Shown: positions 17,368-25,199, numbered from the stretch's first letter. The stretch is DNA of 35,544 nt from Moraxella nonliquefaciens (GCF_001679005.1 NZ_LXTW01000033.1:1-35544), one strand, 5' to 3'. Numbers and translations are program-made. The notes: generated by a model from the letters alone, not told the origin.

Positions 17368-20300
17368 ATGAGCCAAAAATATGATGAACACATACAAGTA
17401 TTAGCCAATAAGCTAATTGAGCAAATCAAAGAAAACAAAGCCCCTTGGCAGAAGCCGTGGACTGGAGCAGAATTTTCTTTGCCAGTTAATCATCAAGGCA
17501 CACCATATCAAGGCGTAAACAGTCTAAATTTAATGGTAGAAGCTCAATCAAAAGGCTACACCGATAACCGCTGGTTCACTTACAATAACGCCAAAGAGCA
17601 AGGCGGACAGGTTAAGCGTGGTGAAAAAGGCACGCTAATTATTGCGGTAATTACCACAGAACAGGTGGATAAGAAAGATGAGCAAGGCAACATCATCAAA
17701 GACGAAAATGGCAAGCCTATCAAAGAAACAGTACAGTTAGACCGCCCTATTATCAAGCAGTATTATGTATTTAATGCCGAGCAGATAAATGGCATACCGC
17801 CAAGAGAGCTACCGCCAAAGCTAGAAGAATGGGAACGCCACGCCAAAGCCGAAGAGATTATTAACAATATCCAAAATCAAGGCTTGACCATCGTTCATGA
17901 AGTTGGCGACAGGGCTTTTTATCGCCCAAGCCAAGACCAAATTACCATGCCTGAGCGTAGCCAGTTTGCAAGTGGTGATTTGTACTATGCCACGCTTTTA
18001 CACGAAATCGGACACGCCACAGGACACGAAAGCCGTTTAAATCGTGATTTATCAGGTAGTTTTGGTAGTATCAGTTACGCCAAAGAAGAGCTAAGAGCAG
18101 AAATTGCGTCCATGATGATAGGACAAGAGTTGCAGATTGGACACGACCCTAGCCAACATCATGCTTATCTGCAAAGCTGGGTAAAAGTTCTTGAAGATGA
18201 CCCAAAAGAGCTAGTAAGAGCCGTTAAAGACGCTGATGTTATCAAAAATTATGTGCTAGGACTGGGTAGAAATTACACGCCCATAAAAGCAGAGATTGAC
18301 GAGACAAAAGAGCAAGTTGCCAAAAATCCAAACACCAATATCGCCCAAGAAAACACCCCAATCAATGTACCCTACAAACAAAAGAACGAAGCCAAAGCAC
18401 TAGGAGCAAAATGGGACAGTAAAAATAAAACTTGGTATGTGCCTACTGGTGAAGATTTGGGTAAGTTTGGAAAGTGGTATTCACTTGAGCAGAGTTTACC
18501 AAATCAAAAGGAAATTCGCACAGCATGGGGTGATTTTCCACCAGTTATCAGTAATGGAAAATTAAGAGATTTATCAAATGAACCAGAATACCAAGAAGCC
18601 AAAAGCGGTAATTTTGAACAGTCTGTCAAACTTGTAGACAAACTGATTAAAGATGAAACGGTACAACATATCAAAGAAATAATAGGCGACAACAAACCCA
18701 TTATTGTTCCTATTCTTTCAGAAGAAGCAAGTGGTAAAAATCGCATTCCCCAAGCCTATGCCTATGCTTTGGCAAATGAACTTAATTTACAAGTTACTGA
18801 TGAGATTTTTCAAAGTAACACCGCCAAAAGAACAGGCAAGGGTATTTATCATCGCTATGTATCGCCCCCTGAATTTTCAGGTAATGTTCAGGCAGGTCAA
18901 GCCTACTTTATTGTAGATGACACTTTATCAGTAGGTGGTACGATAGCAACTTTAAAAGGATACATTGAAAACAATGGCGGAAAAGTCATTGGTTCGGCTG
19001 TTATGACGGCATACGAACAAAAAACAAGCATATCTATTAGTCAAAATATGTTAAAATCTATTGAGCAAAAAGATGGGCTAAATGAATATTGGCGTGAAGA
19101 ATTTGGTTTTGGATTGGATAAACTAACCCAGCAAGAAGCTGGACATTTGAAAAAACCAACCCTAGAACAAATACAACAAAATATTCAAGAAGCACGTCAA
19201 AACTTATTAGATAACCAACGGAGCATTCCATATGATGAGACACACAAGCACAATGAGTTACAACAACGAGCAGTACATACGTCATTTGAGACTGACAGAA
19301 CAGCAAATATCCGAACTCAAAGCCCACAACAGCAAGGGGGCGGAATTTTTCATGGCACATTACCAAGCCAAAAAACAACCCCAAAGAATGAAGTAACCCA
19401 AAACCGCACCTATCTTTATACGTCTTACAAAGACGCTGATGCCATGCAAGAGCTGAAAAAAGCTGGCGTTGTCAGTTTTGATATAAGGCATAAGGTTTGG
19501 TATCTCAAAGATGACACCCAAGCCGACAAGGTCAAGCAATGGACGCACCGCCCTTATGTGCCAACCCCTGAAGAAGCCTTTGTAAATCACTTAAAAGCCA
19601 GTGGAATTAATGTTACCGCAGGACACCCCATTATGGACGGTAGACCGCACCGCCTAAGCAATGATGGCTCAAATGACAAGAATGTCATGTACCAGTTTTA
19701 TCCCAATCAAGGCGGTGTACCAGCAGGTCATATTACCAACTTTAGCCGTGGCGGTGTTGCTGAAAAATGGGTCTATCCAAAAGAGTATCTACATATCCAA
19801 AAGAACATTGAAGCGGTGGATATGGCAAAAGGACAAAAGCCGACACGCCAAAGCAACATCACCCTATCAGAGCCAAAGCCAATTACCCAAAAAGCCCCAA
19901 CCGCTGAAGTTCTATCTGCCGAAAAACAGGCGTTACATGATAAGACCGCACAGCGTGTGGCTATGGCGTTCTCATTTGCCACCCTTGCGACAGCTCACGA
20001 GTATTTAAACAAAAAGCAGGTAACTGGTAATAATGTTGCTTATGTTGTGCCTGACAAGAGCCAACTACCACCACAATTTAGTAATGATATTGTCATTGGT
20101 AACACTTGGCAGGAAGCTAGGGATTTAAGAAATAATCACCCTGACAAAATGGTTCTGCAAAAAGGCAATCTGATGATACCCCAATTTAACGCACAAGGGG
20201 AATTAAGAGCTTTTGAGACTATCGGCTATCAAAGTGCCAAATATGCCCTAAAAAACGCTGATAAGCAAGGTTTATCTTTAGCTTTAGGTCAAGTTAAAAA

Positions 20301-21000
20301 TGGCGAGCCAATTATTGTCGCTGAAGGCTATGCAACAGGGGCAACCCTACATGAACACACCAACAAAGCCGTGGTTGTGGCATTTGGTAAGGGCGGATTG
20401 CTAGAAGTCTCTAAGCAACTAAGAGAACATTGTCCTGATAGTAAAATTTATATCGGTGCTGATAACGACCACCAAAAGCCCCTTGAACTCAACCCCAGCA
20501 CAGGTAAACCCAAAGAAAATACAGGGCTTGTCAATGCTCAAAAAGTCGCTGATAGCGTGCCAAATGTGCATATCTTGATACCGCAGTTTGACGCTCACGA
20601 TAAAGGCAAGGATTGGAATGATGTGTATGTAGATAAGGGCATTGATGAGTTTAAAAGACAAATCAGAGCCGAGTTAGACCGCATTAACTCCAAAGGGCAA
20701 ACACAATCTCATGAAGCGATAAACCAAGAAAAAGCAGGTCAAGAAGTAGTGCAAGCCGTGCAAGAACACATAGCACAACCCAAAGACCCACTAGATATTG
20801 ATGTTATTAAGCAAAGCTACCCCACCATATCAGATAATAACATCAAGTCTGTTCAGGCTTGGAAAGAGTTTATTGCCAGCTTTGAGAGCCAAGAAGTCAG
20901 AGATAATCTCACGCAAAGACTGGAAAACAAATTGCCAGACCTAGCTAATGGCGAACAGTTGCCAACACCGCAAGATATGGGAAAGCAGGTTGACCGCTAA
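17368..21000 (+). CDS. Polyvalent ArdC protease - phosphoribosyltransferase - TraC-like primase with shared C-terminal module
   Basis: 1210 residues. In order: an ArdC N-domain (APWQKPW, ssDNA-binding) and zincin domain with HEIGHATGHE at 212-221; a DUF5710-like repeat at about 332-363 (ALGAKWDSKNKTWYVP); a type I phosphoribosyltransferase-like domain with VDDTLSVGGT at 516-525; a second DUF5710-like repeat at about 680-716; a TraC-type primase region with Toprim motifs AEGYATG (985-991), IGADND (to 1034) and KDWND (1081-1085); and the shared module at about 1143-1202 (YPTISDNNI, LPDLANG). ArdC counters restriction in the recipient, and TraC-type primases are known to be carried across with the DNA. 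This fits the polyvalent-protein concept. The phosphoribosyltransferase substrate is unknown. TAAGGA at 17353-17358 precedes the ATG. Confidence 0.9.
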   Translation: MSQKYDEHIQVLANKLIEQIKENKAPWQKPWTGAEFSLPVNHQGTPYQGVNSLNLMVEAQSKGYTDNRWFTYNNAKEQGGQVKRGEKGTLIIAVITTEQVDKKDEQGNIIKDENGKPIKETVQLDRPIIKQYYVFNAEQINGIPPRELPPKLEEWERHAKAEEIINNIQNQGLTIVHEVGDRAFYRPSQDQITMPERSQFASGDLYYATLLHEIGHATGHESRLNRDLSGSFGSISYAKEELRAEIASMMIGQELQIGHDPSQHHAYLQSWVKVLEDDPKELVRAVKDADVIKNYVLGLGRNYTPIKAEIDETKEQVAKNPNTNIAQENTPINVPYKQKNEAKALGAKWDSKNKTWYVPTGEDLGKFGKWYSLEQSLPNQKEIRTAWGDFPPVISNGKLRDLSNEPEYQEAKSGNFEQSVKLVDKLIKDETVQHIKEIIGDNKPIIVPILSEEASGKNRIPQAYAYALANELNLQVTDEIFQSNTAKRTGKGIYHRYVSPPEFSGNVQAGQAYFIVDDTLSVGGTIATLKGYIENNGGKVIGSAVMTAYEQKTSISISQNMLKSIEQKDGLNEYWREEFGFGLDKLTQQEAGHLKKPTLEQIQQNIQEARQNLLDNQRSIPYDETHKHNELQQRAVHTSFETDRTANIRTQSPQQQGGGIFHGTLPSQKTTPKNEVTQNRTYLYTSYKDADAMQELKKAGVVSFDIRHKVWYLKDDTQADKVKQWTHRPYVPTPEEAFVNHLKASGINVTAGHPIMDGRPHRLSNDGSNDKNVMYQFYPNQGGVPAGHITNFSRGGVAEKWVYPKEYLHIQKNIEAVDMAKGQKPTRQSNITLSEPKPITQKAPTAEVLSAEKQALHDKTAQRVAMAFSFATLATAHEYLNKKQVTGNNVAYVVPDKSQLPPQFSNDIVIGNTWQEARDLRNNHPDKMVLQKGNLMIPQFNAQGELRAFETIGYQSAKYALKNADKQGLSLALGQVKNGEPIIVAEGYATGATLHEHTNKAVVVAFGKGGLLEVSKQLREHCPDSKIYIGADNDHQKPLELNPSTGKPKENTGLVNAQKVADSVPNVHILIPQFDAHDKGKDWNDVYVDKGIDEFKRQIRAELDRINSKGQTQSHEAINQEKAGQEVVQAVQEHIAQPKDPLDIDVIKQSYPTISDNNIKSVQAWKEFIASFESQEVRDNLTQRLENKLPDLANGEQLPTPQDMGKQVDR

Positions 21001-21015
21001 TTTTCTTTTGTCTTA

Positions 21016-21639
21016 TCAATCTTTGATATGTTTTACATAACGCTTGATTGTTGGTAAAGATACATTAAAGTGTGTAGCAAGTGTAGACATTGTAATTTTT
21101 TTGTAGTTATCAACAGAGCTGTTTTTTTGTGCCAATAATGCCTTAAGTTCGCTTATTTGGGCGTTGCTTAAGGCTGGTTTTCTACCCTTGTACTTGCCCT
21201 TAGCTTTTGCCTTGGCGATACCTTCTCTTTGTGCTTCACGGATTAAAGAGCGGTTAAACTGGGCGATTGCCCCAAAAATATGCAAAATTAGCATATCCAT
21301 AGGATTGTTGTTTACGCCGTCAAGCGTGATGTTTTCTTGTAGTGATTTAAAAATCACGCCCTTTTGGTTAAGCTGGTTGATAATATCAAGTAAATCATCA
21401 AAATTGCGAGCCAAGCGGTCTAAGCTATGCACATAGACAATATCGCCCTGACGAACGTATTCAATCATGCGTTGCAACTCTGGTCTGTCTTTGGTGCTTC
21501 CAGTCATTTTATCAATAAATACTTTGTCCAAGTTTAGGTTATCAAGCTGTCTTTCGGTGTTTTGGTCTACACTTGATACCCTAATATAGCCAACGGATTG
21601 ACCTTTACTGATAATCTTTGAATGATTTTCATTATCCAT
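21016..21639 (-). CDS. Serine resolvase/invertase
   Basis: 207 residues. The N-terminal catalytic domain has GYIRVSSVDQNTERQLDNL (nucleophile Ser at about 22), VYVHSLDRLARNFDDLL with the conserved Arg residues, then NPMDMLILHIFGAIAQFNRSLIREAQREGI, all typical of Tn3-type resolvases. A C-terminal helix-turn-helix follows (MSTLATHFNVSLPTIKRYV). It most likely resolves plasmid multimers, or cointegrates, at the dyad-rich sites just upstream (21654-21720). No transposase is nearby, so it appears to be a plasmid stability gene. It converges with the primase gene, leaving 15 nt between stops. Confidence 0.93.
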   Translation of the reverse strand: MDNENHSKIISKGQSVGYIRVSSVDQNTERQLDNLNLDKVFIDKMTGSTKDRPELQRMIEYVRQGDIVYVHSLDRLARNFDDLLDIINQLNQKGVIFKSLQENITLDGVNNNPMDMLILHIFGAIAQFNRSLIREAQREGIAKAKAKGKYKGRKPALSNAQISELKALLAQKNSSVDNYKKITMSTLATHFNVSLPTIKRYVKHIKD

Positions 21640-21653
21640 ATAACTGCCTTTGC

Positions 21654-21720
21654 TTGGTATCAGAAGTTGATAGTATAAGATGGTAGTATCAAAATTTCAA
21701 TATAATTCTATTGATACCAA
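21654..21720. other. Candidate res site of the resolvase
   Basis: TTGGTATCA at 21654-21662 and TGATACCAA at 21712-21720 form a perfect inverted repeat, with related half-sites between them (TTGATAGTAT, GGTAGTATCAA). This is next to the resolvase start, where Tn3-type resolvases usually place their res sites. Subsite spacing has not been verified. Confidence 0.55.
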
Positions 21721-21788
21721 TTTTTTCTGTACTATATTAGTGTCATTAGGGTGTACTCTATTGAAAAATAAAAATTATTTATAATGTG

Positions 21789-21797
21789 TGATATAAT
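21789..21797 (+). promoter_or_regulatory. Extended -10 promoter for the zeta-type toxin-antitoxin pair
   Basis: TGATATAAT is a TG-N-TATAAT extended -10 about 52 nt before the antitoxin ATG. AAGAGGAAA at 21837-21845 is the ribosome-binding region. No clear -35 box at 17 bp spacing is seen. Confidence 0.55.
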
Positions 21798-21849
21798 GCA
21801 AAAAATAAACATGCTACCATCAATTTAACGATATTTAAGAGGAAATTTT

Positions 21850-22062
21850 ATGAGCAGTATCAAAATAGACACCAAAAAACTGAGTGAAAATTTCTTTACA
21901 ATGCACTGTGAAAACTTTTCACAGGGCGGGGAAATTATTTTACATAGCAAAGATGGTAGCTCCAAAAAGATTACCAGCTATGACGACATAGCCCAATCAT
22001 TTCCGCACCTATCAGATGATTTTAAAAATCAAGTCATTGAAAAATTACAAATCAACAATTAA
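21850..22062 (+). CDS. Putative epsilon-like antitoxin of the zeta-type toxin
   Basis: 70 residues, no known motif that I recognise. It is assigned by position and size: it directly precedes the zeta-type kinase gene by 11 nt on the same strand, as small antitoxins do in epsilon/zeta systems. It has a strong AAGAGGAAA site and its own promoter. Predicted features are a basic N-terminus, a beta-rich middle (GGEIILHSKDGSSKKITSYDD) and a helical C-terminus (FKNQVIEKLQ). It lacks the C-terminal transfer module of the toxin, so if the toxin were exported the antitoxin would stay in the donor. Alternative: an unrelated small regulator. Confidence 0.65.
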   Translation: MSSIKIDTKKLSENFFTMHCENFSQGGEIILHSKDGSSKKITSYDDIAQSFPHLSDDFKNQVIEKLQINN

Positions 22063-22073
22063 TAAAAAATTAA

Positions 22074-22946
22074 ATGAAAAAACCAACAATCATTTTCATT
22101 GGTGGCATAAATGGGGCTGGAAAAAGTTCTATTCGTGATAAACAGCTAAATATTGATGAAAATTCCATTAATATAGACCCTGATAAAATATCCAAGCAGT
22201 TTAAAATAAACGGCATTGGCACTAACGTATCTAATATGCAAGGCGGTAAAGAAGCCATTCGTATTTTTGAGCAAGCAATAAAAGATGGAAAAGATATTGT
22301 TTTTGAAACAACTCTAAGTGGTAATAGTGTATTCAAAAGATTTGATAAAGCTCAACAAAATGGCTATAAAATTGATGTCCTTTATATGGGACTAAATTCA
22401 GTTAATAAACACATTGATAGAGTTGCTCATCGTGTTAGTGTGGGCGGTCATCATATAGACACTACAACCATTTGTAAACGCTTTGATTTAAGAGATGAAA
22501 ATTTAGAAAAGGCATTTTTAAGGTCAGACAATTTTATACTATTTGACAATTCTTATGAAGAGCCAAAGTTATCACTTGAATATAATAAAGATAGAAATTC
22601 TATTTATTTATTAACTGATGAGAAATGGGTCGTCAATATTGCTAAGAAATTATCCCAAAAACACGATATACAAATGATATCAATTACAGAAGAGCAGAAA
22701 AATAAATTAGATGAATTATTAGCAAAACTCTCAATAGAACAAATCAAAAAAGACCACCCAACCATATCCGATAATAACGCAAAAGTCATAGAGTTATTTA
22801 TTAACACTCAATTAGCAAAATACCATGACAAACCAAACGCCCAACAAGCAATTTTAGAACAAATCCAAAGCAAACTGCCTGACATCGCCAGTGGTAAAAT
22901 TAGTCTACCTGATTTGCCAAATCAAGATAAGGGCAAAGGACGCTAA
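22074..22946 (+). CDS. Zeta-type toxin kinase with shared C-terminal module
   Basis: 290 residues. Residues 1-215 are a zeta/PezT-like P-loop kinase: Walker A GGINGAGKSS (Lys17), NIDPDKISKQF, then DIVFETTLSGNSVF with the family's catalytic and substrate-binding acidic residues, and RVSVGGHHI with basic residues for phosphate. Zeta toxins phosphorylate UDP-N-acetylglucosamine and block wall synthesis. Residues about 219-284 are an added module with HPTISDNN, LPDIASG and LPDLPN, homologous to the ends of the LPD7 protein and the primase, followed by the basic tail KGKGR. This fusion is not part of ordinary zeta toxins as I know them. It converges with the relaxase gene, overlapping it by 4 nt. 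Confidence 0.9.
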   Translation: MKKPTIIFIGGINGAGKSSIRDKQLNIDENSINIDPDKISKQFKINGIGTNVSNMQGGKEAIRIFEQAIKDGKDIVFETTLSGNSVFKRFDKAQQNGYKIDVLYMGLNSVNKHIDRVAHRVSVGGHHIDTTTICKRFDLRDENLEKAFLRSDNFILFDNSYEEPKLSLEYNKDRNSIYLLTDEKWVVNIAKKLSQKHDIQMISITEEQKNKLDELLAKLSIEQIKKDHPTISDNNAKVIELFINTQLAKYHDKPNAQQAILEQIQSKLPDIASGKISLPDLPNQDKGKGR

Positions 22947-22965
22947 CACCCCCTACCCTTATCTT
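22924..22965. terminator. Inverted repeat at convergent zeta/relaxase ends, possible bidirectional terminator
   Basis: AAGATAAGGG at 22924-22933 pairs perfectly with CCCTTATCTT at 22956-22965. The arms lie in the last codons of both convergent genes, so both proteins end in a similar DKG[KR]G tail. The 22-nt loop contains both stop codons. It could terminate transcription from both sides, though no T run is obvious. Confidence 0.45.
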
Positions 22966-23839
22966 TGACCACCCTACTCTCAACCAATTTTTTAATTTCT
23001 GCCTTTAACTTAGCTTGGTCGCTGGGCAGATTATCAGCATAAGCCTGATACTGTTTGGCAATGTCTTTGTGTGTGGCTTGTATCGTCTTTAATTGGCTGG
23101 CGGTTGGTTTTTTATCGCCCTGTTTTATCCCTATTCGCTCATCTTTGTGTATCACGCCTTGGCGTTTATTATCTTTGTATTTAAACTGGTGTATCCGCCT
23201 TGTAGCTGTGGCTTCTATGCCCTGCTCTTTTAATTTAGCCACAAATGCCACTCGGTAATTGTGTAAATCCTGCTTGCGTGGATTGAGACGCTCCCCCTTG
23301 TCATTGGTGGCGTTTAACAATACATGAACATGGGGGCTGTCTGTATCTAAATGCTGTGCCATGAAGAATTTATGACCGTCAAACTCTTCTTTAACAAGGT
23401 TTTTTACCGCCGTTTTCATCGCAATGGGGTTTGTACCATTGGGCATGGAGAATACAAAATGAAAGGCTTCACGCCTTGAACCAGTTTCGTGTTTGTCGTG
23501 CATGCCCATTGCCAGCCAAGCACCCAACAGCTCTTTTTGTTCATTTTTACCCTTGTATTTATTACCATCTTGGTCTTCTATTTCAACTTTGCCATTGCGA
23601 CCGATATAATCAGCATGAGCTTGGGCCTTATTAGCCCCTTTTGATGAGCCACTGATTTTAACCACAACTTGCGGTAATTTTTTATTAACGCCCTTGATTA
23701 CATTTAAAGCAGTCTTTTTGGCATTATAATTTGGTCTAACAGCACTAAAAGATGGCATACCACCACTACTTGCTGATTTTTTGGTTTTTTTAGGTGTACC
23801 AGCAAACCAATAATCAGGGTCATCATATATTTTTGCCAT
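22943..23839 (-). CDS. MobP-family relaxase (short form)
   Basis: 298 residues. The candidate nicking Tyr is in AHADYIGRNG (Tyr78). The metal-binding motif HLDTDSPHVHVLLN supplies His163, Asp165, His170, His172 and Asn176, the HxDxDxxHxHxxxN motif of MobP/VirD2-like relaxases. The enzyme nicks oriT, stays covalently bound to the 5' end and pilots the strand through the T4SS. It is much shorter than typical MobP relaxases of conjugative plasmids, and the usual C-terminal LPD7 region is a separate protein 8 kb away. It follows the MobC-like gene by 18 nt. The C-terminus is basic (VVKDKGRGC) but lacks the shared module. Confidence 0.92.
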   Translation of the reverse strand: MAKIYDDPDYWFAGTPKKTKKSASSGGMPSFSAVRPNYNAKKTALNVIKGVNKKLPQVVVKISGSSKGANKAQAHADYIGRNGKVEIEDQDGNKYKGKNEQKELLGAWLAMGMHDKHETGSRREAFHFVFSMPNGTNPIAMKTAVKNLVKEEFDGHKFFMAQHLDTDSPHVHVLLNATNDKGERLNPRKQDLHNYRVAFVAKLKEQGIEATATRRIHQFKYKDNKRQGVIHKDERIGIKQGDKKPTASQLKTIQATHKDIAKQYQAYADNLPSDQAKLKAEIKKLVESRVVKDKGRGC

Positions 23840-23857
23840 AAAAACCGTCCAATAAAA

Positions 23858-24529
23858 TTAATAAATATCCGTGCTATATTTTAACAAATCTTGCACAACT
23901 TTTATATGATTTTGAATTTGATTATATAACTGGTTGATTGGTAATTCCACCATATCGCCAGCATTATTTGCTTTGGCTATTTGATTGATATTTACACCAA
24001 TCTTATATAATTCATAATTTGATTTTTTCAAAACTTCTATCTCACTCCCAAGCAGTCTTTTTTGTGAATACAAATGCTCCAATATTAATGCTATGGTATA
24101 ATATTGGATAGAACTGTTGCTGTTATTTGCAAGTTTTTCTAAATACTCATAGTCATAAATCAGAAGTGATATTTGTAATCTTTTCTTATCAACAGATATT
24201 TTCTTTCTTGATAATGTTTGGGCTAATTGGTGGTCTTTTTGCAACTTAGCTTCTTGTATCTGCTGATTGCGATTTTGGATTTTCTGTTGATGTTTTTCTA
24301 TATAAATTTTTTTATTTTTTATGGCTTGAATTCTTAATTCATCTTGTAAATTTTTGTCAGAAAAATCATTTTGATTTTGGGTGGCTTCTGCACACATTGC
24401 CTTATCAATAAGTGCCAAAATTGCTTTGGTGCGTGATGACGAACCAAGCTCACTTTGAGCATAGCGATACAAAAAATCTTTGTGGTCTTGGGTCAGACCA
24501 TTTAAAAGGAAAGAGTACGAACTGGACAT
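23858..24529 (-). CDS. MobC/TraJ-like relaxosome accessory protein
   Basis: About 223 residues. The middle is a long charged coiled coil (KIYIEKHQQKIQNRNQQIQEAK). The C-terminal part contains YKIGVNINQIAKANN, which matches the [LI]xxIGxNxNQIAxxxN segment of MobC-type relaxosome proteins. It lies between oriT and the relaxase on the same strand as the relaxase. I chose the second in-frame ATG (24529), which has GGGGTG 5 nt upstream and removes a hydrophobic 12-residue extension that does not fit a DNA-binding protein. The role is probably oriT binding and relaxase recruitment. Confidence 0.78.
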   Translation of the reverse strand: MSSSYSFLLNGLTQDHKDFLYRYAQSELGSSSRTKAILALIDKAMCAEATQNQNDFSDKNLQDELRIQAIKNKKIYIEKHQQKIQNRNQQIQEAKLQKDHQLAQTLSRKKISVDKKRLQISLLIYDYEYLEKLANNSNSSIQYYTIALILEHLYSQKRLLGSEIEVLKKSNYELYKIGVNINQIAKANNAGDMVELPINQLYNQIQNHIKVVQDLLKYSTDIY

Positions 24530-24592
24530 AAACACCCCACAAAAACACAACCAACCAGCCAACATTATAGCACAAAAATATATATTTTTAAC

Positions 24593-24615
24593 GGCGTTAG
24601 CCTATCCTGCACTAG
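24593..24615 (+). other. oriT: oriT core with IncP-like nic site TATCCTG/C
   Basis: TATCCTG at 24603-24609 followed by C matches the nic consensus of IncP/MobP systems (cleavage after the G). A small GGC-GTTA-GCC hairpin at 24593-24602 abuts it, as the relaxase-binding inverted repeat does in that family. The location between the outward mob genes and the TraK/L/M-like operon is exactly the IncP Tra1 arrangement. If + is the nicked strand, 24610 onward enters first and the mob genes last. Confidence 0.8.
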
Positions 24616-24729
24616 AAAAAACAAACAAAAAATTCGCTTGGTTGAACCTTGATTGCTTGGGTTTGGTGGTGCAGACGCACCCAAAGACACCCTAGATATT
24701 GAGCTGTGGGGTAATTTTAGTTGTTTTGG

Positions 24730-24830
24730 TTGAAAATGTTTGAAATTTTGAAAAAATTTAATTGAAAATAATTGAAAATGTTTGAAGTTAGGTATATAAT
24801 AATTGAAAATGTTTGAAATTATTTGAAAAC
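24730..24830 (+). repeat. TTGAAAATGTTTGAA direct repeats (oriT/centromere-like or operator)
   Basis: Three exact copies of TTGAAAATGTTTGAA at 24730-24744, 24772-24786 and 24803-24817, plus degenerate half-copies at 24762-24770 and 24821-24830. They lie between nic and the TraK-like gene and overlap its promoter. Likely binding sites for the small DNA-binding protein encoded at 24873, either for oriT folding or autorepression. Confidence 0.75.
24772..24800 (+). promoter_or_regulatory. Sigma-70-like promoter of the TraK/L/M-like operon
   Basis: TTGAAA at 24772-24777 and TATAAT at 24795-24800 with 17 bp spacing. The -35 box is inside the second TTGAAAATGTTTGAA repeat and the third repeat covers the start region, so occupancy of the repeats should shut the promoter. 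Confidence 0.75.
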
Positions 24831-24872
24831 TAGTGTAAAATAACCGAAATTTTACTAAGGGGGCTACTATGT

Positions 24873-25196
24873 ATGGCTAGACCACGATTAACCAAAGAAG
24901 CTATAGCTTTCATTATCGAGCGTAGAGATGACCCAACCACTATCTACACTTTGCAAGATATAGCAGATATGATTGATGAGCGATTTGGTATTAAAGTATC
25001 ATTTCAGGCAGTTGCTCGCAATTATCATAAATACAAAGATGATAAAAGCATTCATCAATCCAAAGAACCAACCAAAACAGAAGTCAAAGAAAGACCTGTT
25101 TTTAAATCTAAAAAAACAGTTGCTACTTTATCTGAACCATTATTTGAAAGAGATGAAGAAGTGGACTTAAAAAACCTTTTTGATAAAGCGGAGTAA
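24873..25196 (+). CDS. Small helix-turn-helix oriT/centromere-binding protein (TraK-like position)
   Basis: 107 residues. The N-terminal half has a helix-turn-helix-like pattern (IYTLQDIADMIDERFGIKVSFQAVARNYHKY), and the C-terminal half is Lys/Glu-rich and flexible. It sits where IncP plasmids place traK, the oriT-binding gene, and directly downstream of the repeats at 24730-24830, which are its likely targets. AAGGGGG at 24857-24863 fits the ATG at 24873. An ATG at 24869 is followed two codons later by TAG and is not used. It is probably autoregulatory. Family name uncertain; StbA-like is an alternative. Confidence 0.72.
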   Translation: MARPRLTKEAIAFIIERRDDPTTIYTLQDIADMIDERFGIKVSFQAVARNYHKYKDDKSIHQSKEPTKTEVKERPVFKSKKTVATLSEPLFERDEEVDLKNLFDKAE

Positions 25197-25199
25197 TTT

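Noticed and set aside
21016..21639. Resolvase as part of a transposon
   Set aside because: No transposase or terminal inverted repeats were found around it.
21994..22030. FPHLSDD in the antitoxin as a copy of the shared module
   Set aside because: Only a few residues agree with P-x-[IL]-SD; the LPD-x-A-x-G part and the tail are absent.
24869..24880. ATG at 24869 as start of the TraK-like gene
   Set aside because: It is followed by TAG after two codons; the ATG at 24873 opens the real frame.
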